A stretch of 64,000 nucleotides of DNA. Origin: Theobroma cacao. Lineage: Eukaryota; Streptophyta; Magnoliopsida; Malvales; Malvaceae. Shown in pieces: positions 25,703-36,864 of this stretch. Within the stretch, counting starts at the first letter, position 1. Each line of letters begins with the position of its first letter. Under the pieces are notes generated by a model. It saw nothing but the letters and a program-made list of their open reading frames with translations. It ran no database searches and was not told the DNA's origin. The position numbers were made by a program, and so were the translations under genes. The stretch spans positions 33,839,338-33,903,337 of the forward strand of contig NC_030858.1 in the NCBI RefSeq assembly GCF_000208745.1. Reading direction: 5' to 3'.

Positions 25703-26640
25703 GTAGCCCTAATTCTTCCTTCCAAAACCCCCTAAACTTAGAGACCCAGAACCCTACTCATAAGTTTGTCACGTGTTCTTGCCTTGGGCGCGGTAATGCC
25801 AATCCCTTGGCTGAATGATTTCTTCCAGCCCAGCACGTTCACCTCCTCACGAAACAATCTCTGCATTCCCCTGACAATTCTCATGAGACCCAGACCTCGA
25901 ACTTTAAACAATAAAACCCTCAAAGTATTCGTATTTTTATACCCCGAAAAATTCCCAAAAATTTCACCTTCACTAGCCCAAGCTGCAACCAACAACCATC
26001 CAAATTTCCAAGAAAAAAATCAACCAAAAAATGAAAACTTTATCTACCAAAAACCTTGTTTGGTTTCCAAGAAAAGGTAGGAAATTTCTAAAGATCATCT
26101 CATGAACCCAAAAACCTTCTATTACCAAATGATCAAAAGATTAAAAAAGGTTTACTAAAATGAGCCTAATTAAGGAAATTGACTTTCAGGAACAAAAATT
26201 ATTCTCAACCATTAAATTACTTGAAAAATATTTTCTTCTATTTTATTTTCCTACCATTTCTTAGCAACCAACCAAGCCAGCAAAAGGGTAACTTAAAACA
26301 AATAAATAAACTCCAAAACATAAAAATGAACAAAATCAAGCAAATCCAAAAACCCCAAAAGAACCAATCCCTGACTAAAGATCAACAAAAACCCAGAAAC
26401 CAAAACTCACCTTTAAGGAAGGAGAGATAGCTCTGGCAACCCAGTCGAGATCTGCAAAACAAAAAATAAAAACAAAAAAAAGGATGGATATTTATTTCTC
26501 TGTTAGGGTTTTTGAAGAAAGGCAAAGCCCAAAAAGAAGATAACTTGAAGGCAAAGGAGAGTATTTAGAGAGAGAAACAAAGGAAGAGAAATGTTTTTTT
26601 TCCTTCCTTTGTATGGAGAGAGAAGGTCTCTTTTTAAAGG
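25703..26640 (-). promoter_or_regulatory. OTLD1 5' UTR with leader intron
   Basis: On the minus strand, cttaaag|gtgagttt at 26411/26410 is a strong donor, and acceptor-like gctacag just upstream of the coding exon ends near 25703. This predicts a ~0.7-kb leader intron between a GA-rich 5' UTR exon (about 26411-26630) and the ATG exon. A telo-box (AAACCCTAA, minus strand) lies at 26503-26511. A TTTAAAAA-type TATA candidate lies near 26630-26638. Exact transcript ends are not visible. Confidence 0.55.
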
Positions 26641-26717
26641 GGAAAAAACAAGGAAGAAAGAAAAATGGGAGGCTGCTTTTTAACCAAGGGTGGGAATTCC
26701 ACCGCGGGAGAGATTAA

Positions 26718-26858
26718 TGACGTGGACGACGCCTGGCTCGTCCCCGAGAAGCGGACACTTGGCGATTTAGCCGAGTGTTGGGTCTGGAAGCACGTGTGTT
26801 GTCATTTAGCACGTGGGAGATTGTACAGCAGGGCGTTAAATTGAGGGAGTGACGTGTC
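26718..26858. promoter_or_regulatory. ACGT-core cluster (two G-boxes, ABRE-like sites) upstream of OTLD1
   Basis: Perfect CACGTG at 26791-26796 and 26810-26815, TGACGTGG at 26718-26725 and TGACGTGTC at 26850-26858. Four ACGT cores lie within 141 bp, about 90-230 bp upstream of the inferred OTLD1 transcription start. Such elements bind bZIP and bHLH factors (ABA or light response); the regulatory effect here is inference. Confidence 0.5.
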
Positions 26859-28280
26859 GAAGAATGATTGAGCCGAAGGTTAGTACTTTGTTGTTATGTT
26901 CAGTTCCTTTGTCAGAAAGTTTCAGGACTGATTCCTTTCTTTACTTCTGTGAAAGTGAAACTCACCTGTTCTGTTTGTTTCTCGTTGTATAAAAAAGTAT
27001 ATATTTTAATTTCTTTCTTTAATTCAGTAGTGGTACAGCGTCTACGTGTACCGTTGGGATCATCACTTACTTGGAGTTTTTAAATTATATTATAAAGTTA
27101 TTGCATAATTCATTATAATATTTTTTAAAAAATTAATAAATTTATTTGTAGAGCTGTGTAGAATAATAATTTTCTTTATTAGTCTTAAAAAATTAAATAA
27201 ACTTAGGAGAAAATAGATAAATGAAAATGATATTATGTCAATAAATCATATCACCTCAATTAAATAATCTCATAGCTAATATATATATATATAAAGCACA
27301 TACCACTTGATATGAAATTGGAAAAGGCCATTTACTAGGAACTTTTTCAAGCAAACTAATAGCTAGGATTTTCCTATAATTAACTCCTACTATGAGGTTT
27401 GGTTTTGCGGGAGTTATGCATGAGTAGTAGAACTGGCTTCCATTCAATTTAATTTTTTTTTTTCAAATTTGTTTTAAAGTTATTAAGTTAAATACATAAA
27501 TTGGTGAAAAAAAGATTGGTTTGGAAAATTAGAACCAACATTTGGGTTTAGGAAACTCCCCGTAAAAGCATAGAATATAGTAGATGCTATACTTCATGCC
27601 AAAAATGCAAAACCTCAAAGTCGTTCAAGCATATAATTCCTTTTGCGTTTTAATGTTTACATTTTACGTTTGGGTTAGTGATCATTTGGATCCCTAGATC
27701 ATCCATTTAATATTAGTATAATATTTAAAAAAGTTTCTTAACTGTTTAAAAAATTTTAAATAAATTTTTATTTTTTTATTTTTTATTATATTTTTATTTT
27801 AAATCAAATAAATTTTTATAATTAATAATTGACTAATTATAATTAATCAAAAAATCAATTATCAATTTATGCTCACGTTATGTTGATGTATAGTGTAAAA
27901 ATATTATATATCACGTCAATATGTTACGTCAATATCTATTATAATATGTCAATGTATTATATTAATGATATATAACATAAAATGATTGTAAGAGAGCTCC
28001 CCACCATAACCATTGAAACATTAAATGCGGCTGTCAATTTTTACAGAGAGTTTTGTACAGCGAAAAGTGTAATGCAACATTACAATAAAATGAACATACA
28101 TTAATTACACCAAAAGCCAATTATTCAATAGCTTCCACCCCTATGGTTTGACACCACAAACGACTCACAAGCCAATGGATACAGAAAAAGTATTTTTTTC
28201 AAACTTCAATAGTAAAGCAGTACAATATGCTACATGGGAAGAGTAATTAAGTACTTTAGTTTCTTTTGCTGTTTTGTTTC
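26859..28280. other. Intergenic, no gene seen
   Basis: AT-rich, with a short (TA)n tract at 27279-27292. The last ~200 bases before 28281 are probably the CASP 3' UTR. Open frames here are short and featureless. Confidence 0.55.
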
Positions 28281-29096
28281 TCAGCTTCGTTTGAGAGCAA
28301 AAGCGGAGAGCACGATTATGACCATGAGGATGGCTCCTGCTATGAAGGAACCCACCACAGCTCCACTTACACTCCGGCAAAAGTCTCCAAACTGCTGGCA
28401 AATAGCAAGCCAATTTGTGTTGGGGTTTCCATAATGAGCCAAATACACAATAGAAGCAGAAGCTGAAGCTGAAGCTATAGTTAGACCCGCCATCACCTGC
28501 AACGATTAATCCAGGAATGTTTTTATATATTACAGTAACTGCTCTACATGCAAAAGCAAGAGATTTTGGAGATAAAAGATATAAATAGCTATAGTTTACT
28601 GTATCAAAGATGACAAGGAGGAGCCTTGGCGCTGTTGCATAAGGACGAATGATGCAGATAATGGAGAATGGCAAGGAGAGGAGAAGATACCCCGCAACTA
28701 TTGCATTCGCTATCACGAAAAACCTGCATAAATTAATTAAGCAATACATCAGATAAAGTAATGTTCTTTGATTACTATATATATATATATATATATAGTA
28801 CGACAANCGCACTGAAAAGCTGGAATATCGTTATATTGAGCCTGGAACTGTAAGAACTGTGTGAAAAAAGGGAGAGTCTCAGCGGTAGTCCCCATGGTGG
28901 CAGTGGCACCTAAGGCAGCTCCAATGGCACAGAGCCTTAACAGGAAGTCACAAATGGCAATGCCTTTTTTCAATCCTCCTTTTGGTTGTTCCACAGCTTT
29001 TGTTGAAGAGACTACCACAGGGGCTTTTCCTTTACCGTTGGCCTTTGTCCCCGGGGTAATGTTGATTGCTGTCTCTCCACTCCTGTCTGTCTCCAT
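28281..29096 (-). CDS. CASP: Casparian strip membrane protein (CASP), 3 exons, 207 aa
   Basis: CASPs are four-helix MARVEL-like proteins that form a plasma-membrane scaffold in root endodermis and recruit peroxidase and other lignin-polymerising enzymes to build the Casparian strip. Exons: 29096-28813, 28723-28600, 28496-28281, in frame, 207 residues. Cytosolic residues 1-43 are polar. TM1 is about 46-69. The first extracellular loop carries ETLPFFTQF at 73-81, close to the ESLPFFTQF signature that separates true CASPs from CASP-like proteins. TM2 is about 97-118, TM3 about 125-155, a loop with [20 protein letters not shown] follows, and TM4 is about 180-203. The single N at 28807 lies in intron 1, at donor position +6, so the protein is not affected. 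A TATA box lies ~110 bp upstream. Which CASP paralogue it is cannot be settled here. Confidence 0.94.
28771..28798. repeat. (TA)n microsatellite in CASP intron 1
   Basis: A run of alternating TA directly inside intron 1, next to the ambiguous base at 28807. Likely length-polymorphic. Confidence 0.85.
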
Positions 29097-29203
29097 TAGG
29101 ATAAGCTTGTAGAGATTACAGGTGAGGAATGAGAATCAGGGAGATGTTTCCTGGAAGACCAAAAAGGAAGATTGGATATGGATAGACCTAACAAGATACT
29201 GTG

Positions 29204-29211
29204 TTATATAG
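29204..29211 (-). promoter_or_regulatory. TATA box of the CASP gene
   Basis: CTATATAA on the minus strand, about 108-115 bases upstream of the CASP ATG, giving a plausible 5' UTR of about 75-85 nt. Called from position and consensus only. Confidence 0.5.
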
Positions 29212-31506
29212 GAGATCAAAGTAAAGGACAAAAAAAATAATTGGTGGGTTAGATATCTTGGATTCATTAATTTGATTTCATTTTAAATGTACGATGGAGT
29301 TGTTGCCAGGTTTAACTTGCTCCACTTCCAATAAATTCATTCGAAAATGTTAAGGAAAACTTAGTCCAGTGGTATCACATTTTCATATTTGGTATAAAAT
29401 ATTATTACGAGAATGTTACCATTTTTGTCTTCTCACTTTAGCTCTAACTTATCATTTATACATATTTATAATTTCTTTTTCTTTTTCATTATTTACATTC
29501 ATAATGATTAGCACTACCAGTTAAGAGGAAATTAATTGTAAAAAATTAAATAATATTACTATGTACTACTTCTATTACTAAAAGCATTTGCTATTCATTT
29601 AAAAAAAAAGGAAAAAAAAATCAGCCCAAGAAGTTCAATGACAAAAAAATCAGAAAGCTATTTGGAAAATGTTTTTTATTATTCTTGTAATAATTTTAGG
29701 CATTATTACAAAACAATATATAATTATTATATAGTTCTAGGTACCACCGGACCTAGAACTATAATCTTTCAAAAAAATTATATAGTTCTAGGTATCACTA
29801 CAAAAAATAAAGTTTAACAACTTCACATATTTCAAAATTTGAATAATTAGTATTCAAATATAATCTAATTTTTGTTATGTTATTATTTATTATTTTAAGA
29901 GATAAAATTTGAAAATTTATAAATTTACATTAAAAAGAAAGAAAGTTAATTAAATTTGTATTTTTCATAAATTATAATTATATAAATTAACATTATATTT
30001 CTTATAAAGTGCTTCAAAACCAAATACTACAATATGATCTTTTTCAGAATTTTCTCATATATAATAAACATTGTAATATTATTTTCATGGTTATCACCTT
30101 CCTAGAATCACATTCACAATGAGGCACCAAACACCATATTCTAGTATCATTATTTTTGCCGAAGGATCTTAGCTGAGACATTAAGCATCAAATGTACCCA
30201 ATCAGTTTTGAGGGAGTAGTTGTATGACCTAGTGATTCCAAGTGAATGTGTTCAAATGTATTTCATTCCTGAGATCATACATCTGAAAAGAATCACTATA
30301 AAACTTGCAGGACCCTCATTCAGTTCCTCAATCAACATGCACTAAGCTAGTCAATTATTATATCATTCCAGTGTTCTTTCCTGAAATCAAAGGTATACAT
30401 GAGTAGTCGCTCTTAGTTGTCCAAATCAATCAGTATCTCCTGGCAGAATCTGAGTCACTGTCAAGATTGAAGGGAATATTGCATCCAATCCACCTTCTAT
30501 ATATTATTAATATCAGAAACTTTTAAATAAAAATTCAATATTTCAAAGTATTTTCTCTAGGTTTTTCTGCATTTACTCCATGATCCCATACTTTCACATT
30601 GACACTCGAATACTCGAAACCTATATTAGATCCTACACGAAAACCAACACAATTTCATCACAGGCGATATTAATGTTTCTCAGCAAATTTACAGAAGATT
30701 TCTTTACTTTCCAGCTCCTTGAATGAGAACAATTTAATGGTCCACTCAAGAGATTAATATGTGGAAACTACTGGGATTGTTCTTGAGCAAGCAAAGTCAT
30801 AATGTAGTTCAAACACCTGCAGACCATTTATCTGGGCTACCCGGCGATTCGACAAAAATGATTTTGAAGTTATCCCATAATGGAACAGTATGAAGGAGTA
30901 TGAATGTTGTCATGAAGCAGATCTATCAAATTCAACAACCAAAATATAAAGAAACAAACAAACAAAAATTATCAGATAAAAATGGTCCCAGCATTGCTTC
31001 ATAGTTAACCTGTGATTGTATTCCCTGCCCGTGATAAAGGCACCCTTTCATTTGGCAAAGAAAAATGGAAAATGAGAGAAGGAAGAAGAAAAATGAATAT
31101 AACTAGACGTTAGCATCACGTGTGGTCAAATTTCATTATATCAGATCTGTATTTCAGGTGTGTAAATCAAACTCAATAAAGTTTAATTTACAAAAAATAT
31201 ATATATATATATACTCGAGACAAAACATTTACCAAACCCAGCCTCTAAAAGGTATACAAGTACCGCTGTGAAAAAAGAAGCATGCCCCGCTCTTCATACT
31301 TTACAAGCCGCTCTAAATAGCTAAGGCTTTATTCCACGTGTCATATTTGAGAATCCCTGATGGGGAAAGAATGAATTTAAAGCTATGATGCTTAAAGCTG
31401 GTGTTTCCTTATGTGCTATTGAACAAACCCAATTTTTGAAGGCTGCAACTTTCAAAGAAGATGAAAATCAACAGTGTGTTTACAACAACAATTATCAACA
31501 CCTTCA
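29212..31506. other. Intergenic between CASP and ELM1, with a small palindrome
   Basis: AT-rich. It holds the CASP promoter, a 13-bp-arm inverted repeat at 29730-29763 with a further copy of one arm at 29780-29792, and probably the ELM1 3' UTR in the last ~250 bases. The 30100-31050 part is less AT-rich, but I find no coding frame or RNA gene in it. Confidence 0.5.
29730..29792. repeat. Perfect 13-bp inverted repeat plus a third arm copy
   Basis: tatagttctaggt (29730-29742) and its exact reverse complement (29751-29763) flank an 8-base spacer. Another tatagttctaggt lies at about 29781-29793. It may be the nested terminus of a small foldback/MITE-like element. Confidence 0.75.
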
Positions 31507-34500
31507 TTATGGTCGAACTCTCCACCCACGCTCAGCAAGTGCTTCATGCACCCGATTTGCTGCTTCTGCTGTGTCATTGAGGGGAGGATAGCTCCAGCTT
31601 TCTGCAATCTAAAAGACGAACAAAGAAATTAATTCATATAATTAATCCCAAAGGAAATTCATTACTCCATCTATTCCAGTTATAATGGAGGGAACAGAAA
31701 CTGAATTAGGAATTAGGTTCAGTTCAGCCTGGTGATCAGGTGTAAACATGATTCATCCAGTCTCATGAAACTGTGTCAAAAGCTAACAGGATGAAACAAA
31801 AGGAAATCAAAACGTGCCATTGTATATTTACTTACATCTTCAGAACCTGTAAATGGCCGAACCACTCCTCGTTCCCTCAAGGATTTATGGAAGTCCGATA
31901 ATTTCCATTTACAACACTCAGCTCCCATAACATAGACAGGTTTCCTGCATGAAACCAATAGTGATTGATAACTTGGTATTTCACTGAATAGAATAAACAT
32001 CCCAGAAAGTTCAATGTGTTCTAAAACATCAGTCAAGAATGATAAAGTTTTTCTTGGTCATACCCAGTACTGCAAGCCTCACTTATCAGACTGACTGAAT
32101 CTGCTGTGATGACAAAAGCATCAGCCCAAGCTAAATGCCCCATGTGTGGATTTGGTTCTGAATGTCATCATATTAAGTACCCATTAGAGATGCCCTGTAT
32201 TTTACTTTTAAATTAAATTGAACCAACTGAATATACCTTGACCATCCCAGATGTCAACTTTTGGATTATCTGCAAGTTCTTTGACAATTACTTTTGATAC
32301 CTGACGGCAAAATTTGTGGGTTAAAACTACAAAATATTAGTCATCATAGAAGAAAAATAAGAAAGAAATTATGAGTGAAATTGTTATTTATTAAAACCTT
32401 TTCAGGTGTCCTACTGGAGAAAGATATTTGGACAGTCCCACAGCTTGTAAGTATACTGAGAAGTGAAGCAGTTAACTGCTTTGCAAGATCTGCACCATAT
32501 CGACAGTGCCCTGCAAAGGCAGCAGATAAACATACACATATTACATTTAAGCAGAGAGCAAAAAGCAATAACAGATTGAAGAAAAAGAATCTTCATTCCA
32601 GTATATAACTACAAAATGCAGATAAAGAGGCCCTGCTCCAAGTCATTTCTTTTCCATAGTCAAAAATAGTACAACCTAAGGAGAGTTTACAAAGTATTGC
32701 AACCATATAAAACATTCAGAATCAGGGAGTTGCTTAAATATATATATATATATATATCAAGTTACAATGGTGTAAAATTAAAAGGTTCTACACACCTTTT
32801 ATAACTTTTTGAAGGAATAACATTTTAAGAAGCCAACTGTTAGATTTAACAATGATATATTGTTCATCATGCACATAAATTTTAAAGTCAATCTAATATT
32901 TATATCACATTGATTGTGAATACCCTCTTTGACAATATACATTAAATGGCAGAAATTTTATATTGTCAAAAAATAGCTATGCATTTTTAATTAATTTGAA
33001 ATTTTGTATGCATGATCTCTATATATAGAGCATGAAATCTAACAGTGGGATTAACAAAACTGAAATTAGTGGCATGCTCCAAGAATGATATTTATGTACT
33101 TGACTCATTAAGAGGTGTCTATATAATATGCATAAGATATGATCAGACAAACCCATTGTCCATATTTATAACATAAAAATGCAGAAGAGTAGCAACCTCC
33201 AACCATTGTGGCATGCAGACATCAATAATCAGAGCAAATTCCAGAGGGCTAAATAAAACATCAGAGTCTCAAAGCAAGATAAAAAATTACTTGTAGGCCA
33301 GCCAATGTTAACCACCAGTAAGGGCTTAGGCAGAGGTGCAAACTCATCATGCCATGCAGCAGCTGCACTACGGAGTGCAGCAGAATCAATTTGATGTAGA
33401 GCTCCCAAAGTGAGTACCTGATGTGAGAAAAAAGTTAAAAACATACCAACCTTTAGTAGTAGACAGAAACTAATAATTTAACCAAAGATGGGGTTCCTAA
33501 TACCAAGCAAATAAAATTTTGTAATATAGACTCACAATACATACCACATGCCCATCAGGAGGTTCACAAGGGGTAATCCATCTGTGAAGAAACCGAGGAA
33601 CCTGCTCTTGTGCTTGAGGGGTTAAAGGATAGAAGTCATGACGAGGGGTAATGACCAAATCAAACCTATTCAATTGTGACCTAGGATGTTGTATCTGCAA
33701 TTTAAAGAAATTGCAAATAATGATGTTTAAATATTCAATTGAATAATGTTATCAAACTCTGGAAACACGCCAAAACAGTTAAATCACAATATGTAACAAT
33801 TAACGAAAGATTTAACTGATGTTAGACTACAAGACTGAAAGCAACTAAGGATGGCACAAGCACAAAAGAGAGAGAGAAAGATAGGTAGTAGATACTGCAT
33901 AGATACAAGATAGAACAAGATTTTTGCAAATAAAAATTTATGACTTTTTCAACACGGGGCAGAAGTTTCTTAAGTACTATTCTTTTGAATAATGCAATTT
34001 TCAATCTTAATTATTTCTAGTAGGCTCATTCTAAGCTCACAATTATCAACTTTCATGACAAATTGATTATATCACCGTAATGGAGGGGGTGGAAAAAAAA
34101 TTTTCTTCTCTTTTTAGGGGCATATCCAAAAATCAAAAATAAAGCAACTGCTGATACGAAATACAGAATGTGTAAGTTGAAACAAATTTAAGGTCCAATA
34201 CAAACCTGAATGACAAATACATTCTCAGAGGCTAAACGTTTTATAGAACTTGCAATAGAAATAGTGTCTCTGCCAGACGCAACAACCAACAAAGGACCAT
34301 CCCTGAAAATTTATCAAATAATTTTCATAAGTACCCAAACAAAATAATCCAACAAAAGATGCCGGATTTTATACTTTAATTTGTTAAACATGCATTGAAA
34401 TTATTAACAAAATGATAAAATACCACTATCTGTTACCATTAAGGTGTGAATTCAGGTCCCATGACATTCATCAAAAATATAAGAAAGTATACTAAATTTT

Positions 34501-35497
34501 AATGTGATCCCACGACTTTAAAGGGTGACTATGCTATCTAAAAACGGAAACAACTCTGCCAGATAGAAATTTTATGTTTCTATACCATTCGATTAAAGCT
34601 AGTTAGCCAATACTCTTGCACTATCCATATGAGGAAAAAACTAGGAAAAATCAAAACACAATAAATGCAGGCATATCTTTCATTAAAAACTACCAAGGCT
34701 TGATATATAGAAGAATTTTCAATAGCCAAATGTTGAAAAAGAAGTACTTTTCACAAGTTTCACGGGCCATGGTTACAATCTGCTTAACATCAGCTTCTAA
34801 AACAGATGCCAAGCCAACACTAACACCACCATTTTCTGAACGTAAAGGCACAAGTTTCTCTCCTCGGGAGTAAATTCGAATCAGCCGGATGAGGTAATCC
34901 AACTTTTTGTGAAGACTAACAGGGAGCCAATGAAGCCACTCATTTATTCCTCCTCTTGGCCTCGTAACTCGCTGCGTATCAGTATAACATAAAATTAAAA
35001 TAAAAAATATTATAAACAACCGAAAATAATGGATTATCAATTAATCATATAGCAGTAATTTAGAGACTAGTTCTAAAATCAACATAAAAGCAAATATTTT
35101 TCCAGTAAATATTTGACAAATTTATAGTAATTAATAGCAAGAAAGTAACCCTCCAAATTTAAAGAGCAATGCTATAGCATTCACGTAAGACTAGCAGAAT
35201 ATAAAGTAAAACAAAAAATTGATTCTTTCTTTTTTTTTTTTGTGCGGGGGGGGGGGGGGGGGGGGGGCGGCCTTTGAANNNNNNGGGGGGGGGGGCGGCT
35301 TTGAATGGACTTACATAAAGAACATGCTTGCCGGATAACCCGAGAGCTCGGACCAACCCGATACTCTGGTTCTCGGATCCAGGTGAACCGTTTCCAATGA
35401 CGACGGCGCGTCTAACTACGTTGTACGCACCGCCTTCGAAGATCTCCGGCATGCCCATCGTGGGGCTAGGCGGTTCCGGCAGCCGTATTGGTCTCAT
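31507..35497 (-). CDS. ELM1: Mitochondrial fission protein ELM1, 10 exons, 420 aa
   Basis: ELM1 sits on the outer surface of plant mitochondria and recruits the dynamin DRP3A for fission; the family carries the DUF1022/mito_fiss_Elm1 domain. Exons: 35497-35315, 34971-34748, 34302-34206, 33694-33545, 33417-33291, 32510-32398, 32300-32237, 32157-32064, 31944-31836, 31608-31507, all in phase. Landmarks are an N-terminal RRAVVIGNGSPGSENQSIGL, PRGGINEWLHWLP, LLVVASGRDTISIASSIKRL, the IQHPR and LVITPRHDFYPLTP motifs, VLTLGALHQID, and GKPVYVMG near the C terminus. The overall fold resembles a glycosyltransferase-B-like domain; no membrane helix or enzymatic activity is evident. The start is the first ATG (35497); the upstream in-frame codons begin with TTG only. 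A gap with poly-G lies in intron 1, 30 bases from the first donor. Confidence 0.93.
35246..35296. other. Assembly gap (6 N) bracketed by poly-G artefacts in ELM1 intron 1
   Basis: A run of more than 20 G precedes cggcctttgaa, then 6 N (35279-35284), then another G run followed by cggctttgaatgg. The near-identical flanks on both sides show that the same sequence was probably represented twice around an unresolved homopolymer. It is confined to intron 1 of ELM1, so it does not affect the protein. Confidence 0.85.
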
Positions 35498-36864
35498 GGG
35501 ATTCTGAGTCAAAAAACCCTAATTCCAAATATTAAGAACAAAATAGGGACGGGAGTGATTGAAGAATAAGAAGAAGAAGAAAAGTAGATGATTGCTTCGT
35601 TGGCTGTGGCAACTGCAAGTGTGTTTTTACTAACTTCCTTTTATAATCTAATTTCAATTTTCTTTTTACTTTCTTTTATTTTTTATTAAAGTCTTTTTTT
35701 CTCAATAAGGATTAGCAATTTTATATTTTTAAACCTGTATGACTTAAAAATTACGCAATATATAATAATTTGTTTAAAAAATAATTTAATTTAGATTAAA
35801 AATATCTAGGTAGAACCCAAAAAATGATTATCTATGGACAAAGATGAGAGAACATAGTCAATATGAACTCAAACTTAATTTTAATTAAATGGTAGAACTT
35901 AAGTGAAATCCCCTTTATTAGTTATATAAAGTTATTATAAAATTTAAAAAACTTCAAAATTATTAAAAAAATAAATAAATTTTTATTTTTATTACATTCA
36001 ATTAAAAATATCAAGAATTTTTATTTTGAATCAAATAAACTTAATCATATGATTAAAGATTAATTAATTTTAATTAATCCAATCTTTAGTTTTAAAGATT
36101 TATTTATTTAAAATTAAAATATAAGGATTTGATTAATGTAGTAAAAAAATAAAAATTTATTAATTTTTGAGTAAATAATTAATCTTTAACTAAATAAAAA
36201 GAATAAGTAAATGGTTTTAAGTTATAATAGCATTAAGCCGTTATGGGTTCTGTTAAAAGAACAAGCAATCGGATTCAAGTAGTTGTTTAGCTGACGTGCT
36301 AAAGCGTCATTTTGATAGTCAAAGGTTTCAGTGAGATAGATAAGAAATATATCAAATTATTAACTATAATTCTTATTTTTGTTATTATTATTATTCGATT
36401 ACAATCCTAAATCGTGTGGAATTATTCAAAATTTTAGATGAATAGAAATGCAATAGAAAGAAAATATATGTTGGCAGCTTAATGCCGATGCGTCAATGAC
36501 CATGAAAGAGGTGCTCATGGGCATTGCTGTAAGGAATGCTACAGCCTAATGGTGTAGCTATGGCAAAGACAGCCAAAAAACCTTAATGACCGACCTGATC
36601 CGCCATGGAGAGTTAGAAAGACTCTGAAGGGCATTGAAAGAAATTATTTTTGCAACGTTTACAGTTCACATCAGTAACTTATTTTTTACAGAATAATCTC
36701 ATGAGATAGGGTCGTATTTTGATGCTGCATCTTGATTACTACAACCATTCTTACAAATTTGACTTCATTAAAAGAAGGGAGAAAGAAAGGAAAGAAAAGC
36801 AAGAAAACAGGAATCAGCAAGACCCTTAACGAAAAACTTGCCATCATTCTTCAATGTTCCGTCA
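35498..36864. other. Intergenic between ELM1 and the lycopene cyclase
   Basis: The first ~100 bases form the ELM1 leader. 35640-36460 is AT-rich filler. 36460-36864 is less AT-rich and probably includes the cyclase 3' UTR. No additional gene is supported. Confidence 0.55.

Noticed and set aside
28234..29112. Plus-strand open frames opposite the CASP exons
   Set aside because: They mirror the minus-strand CASP exons, which have full family support.
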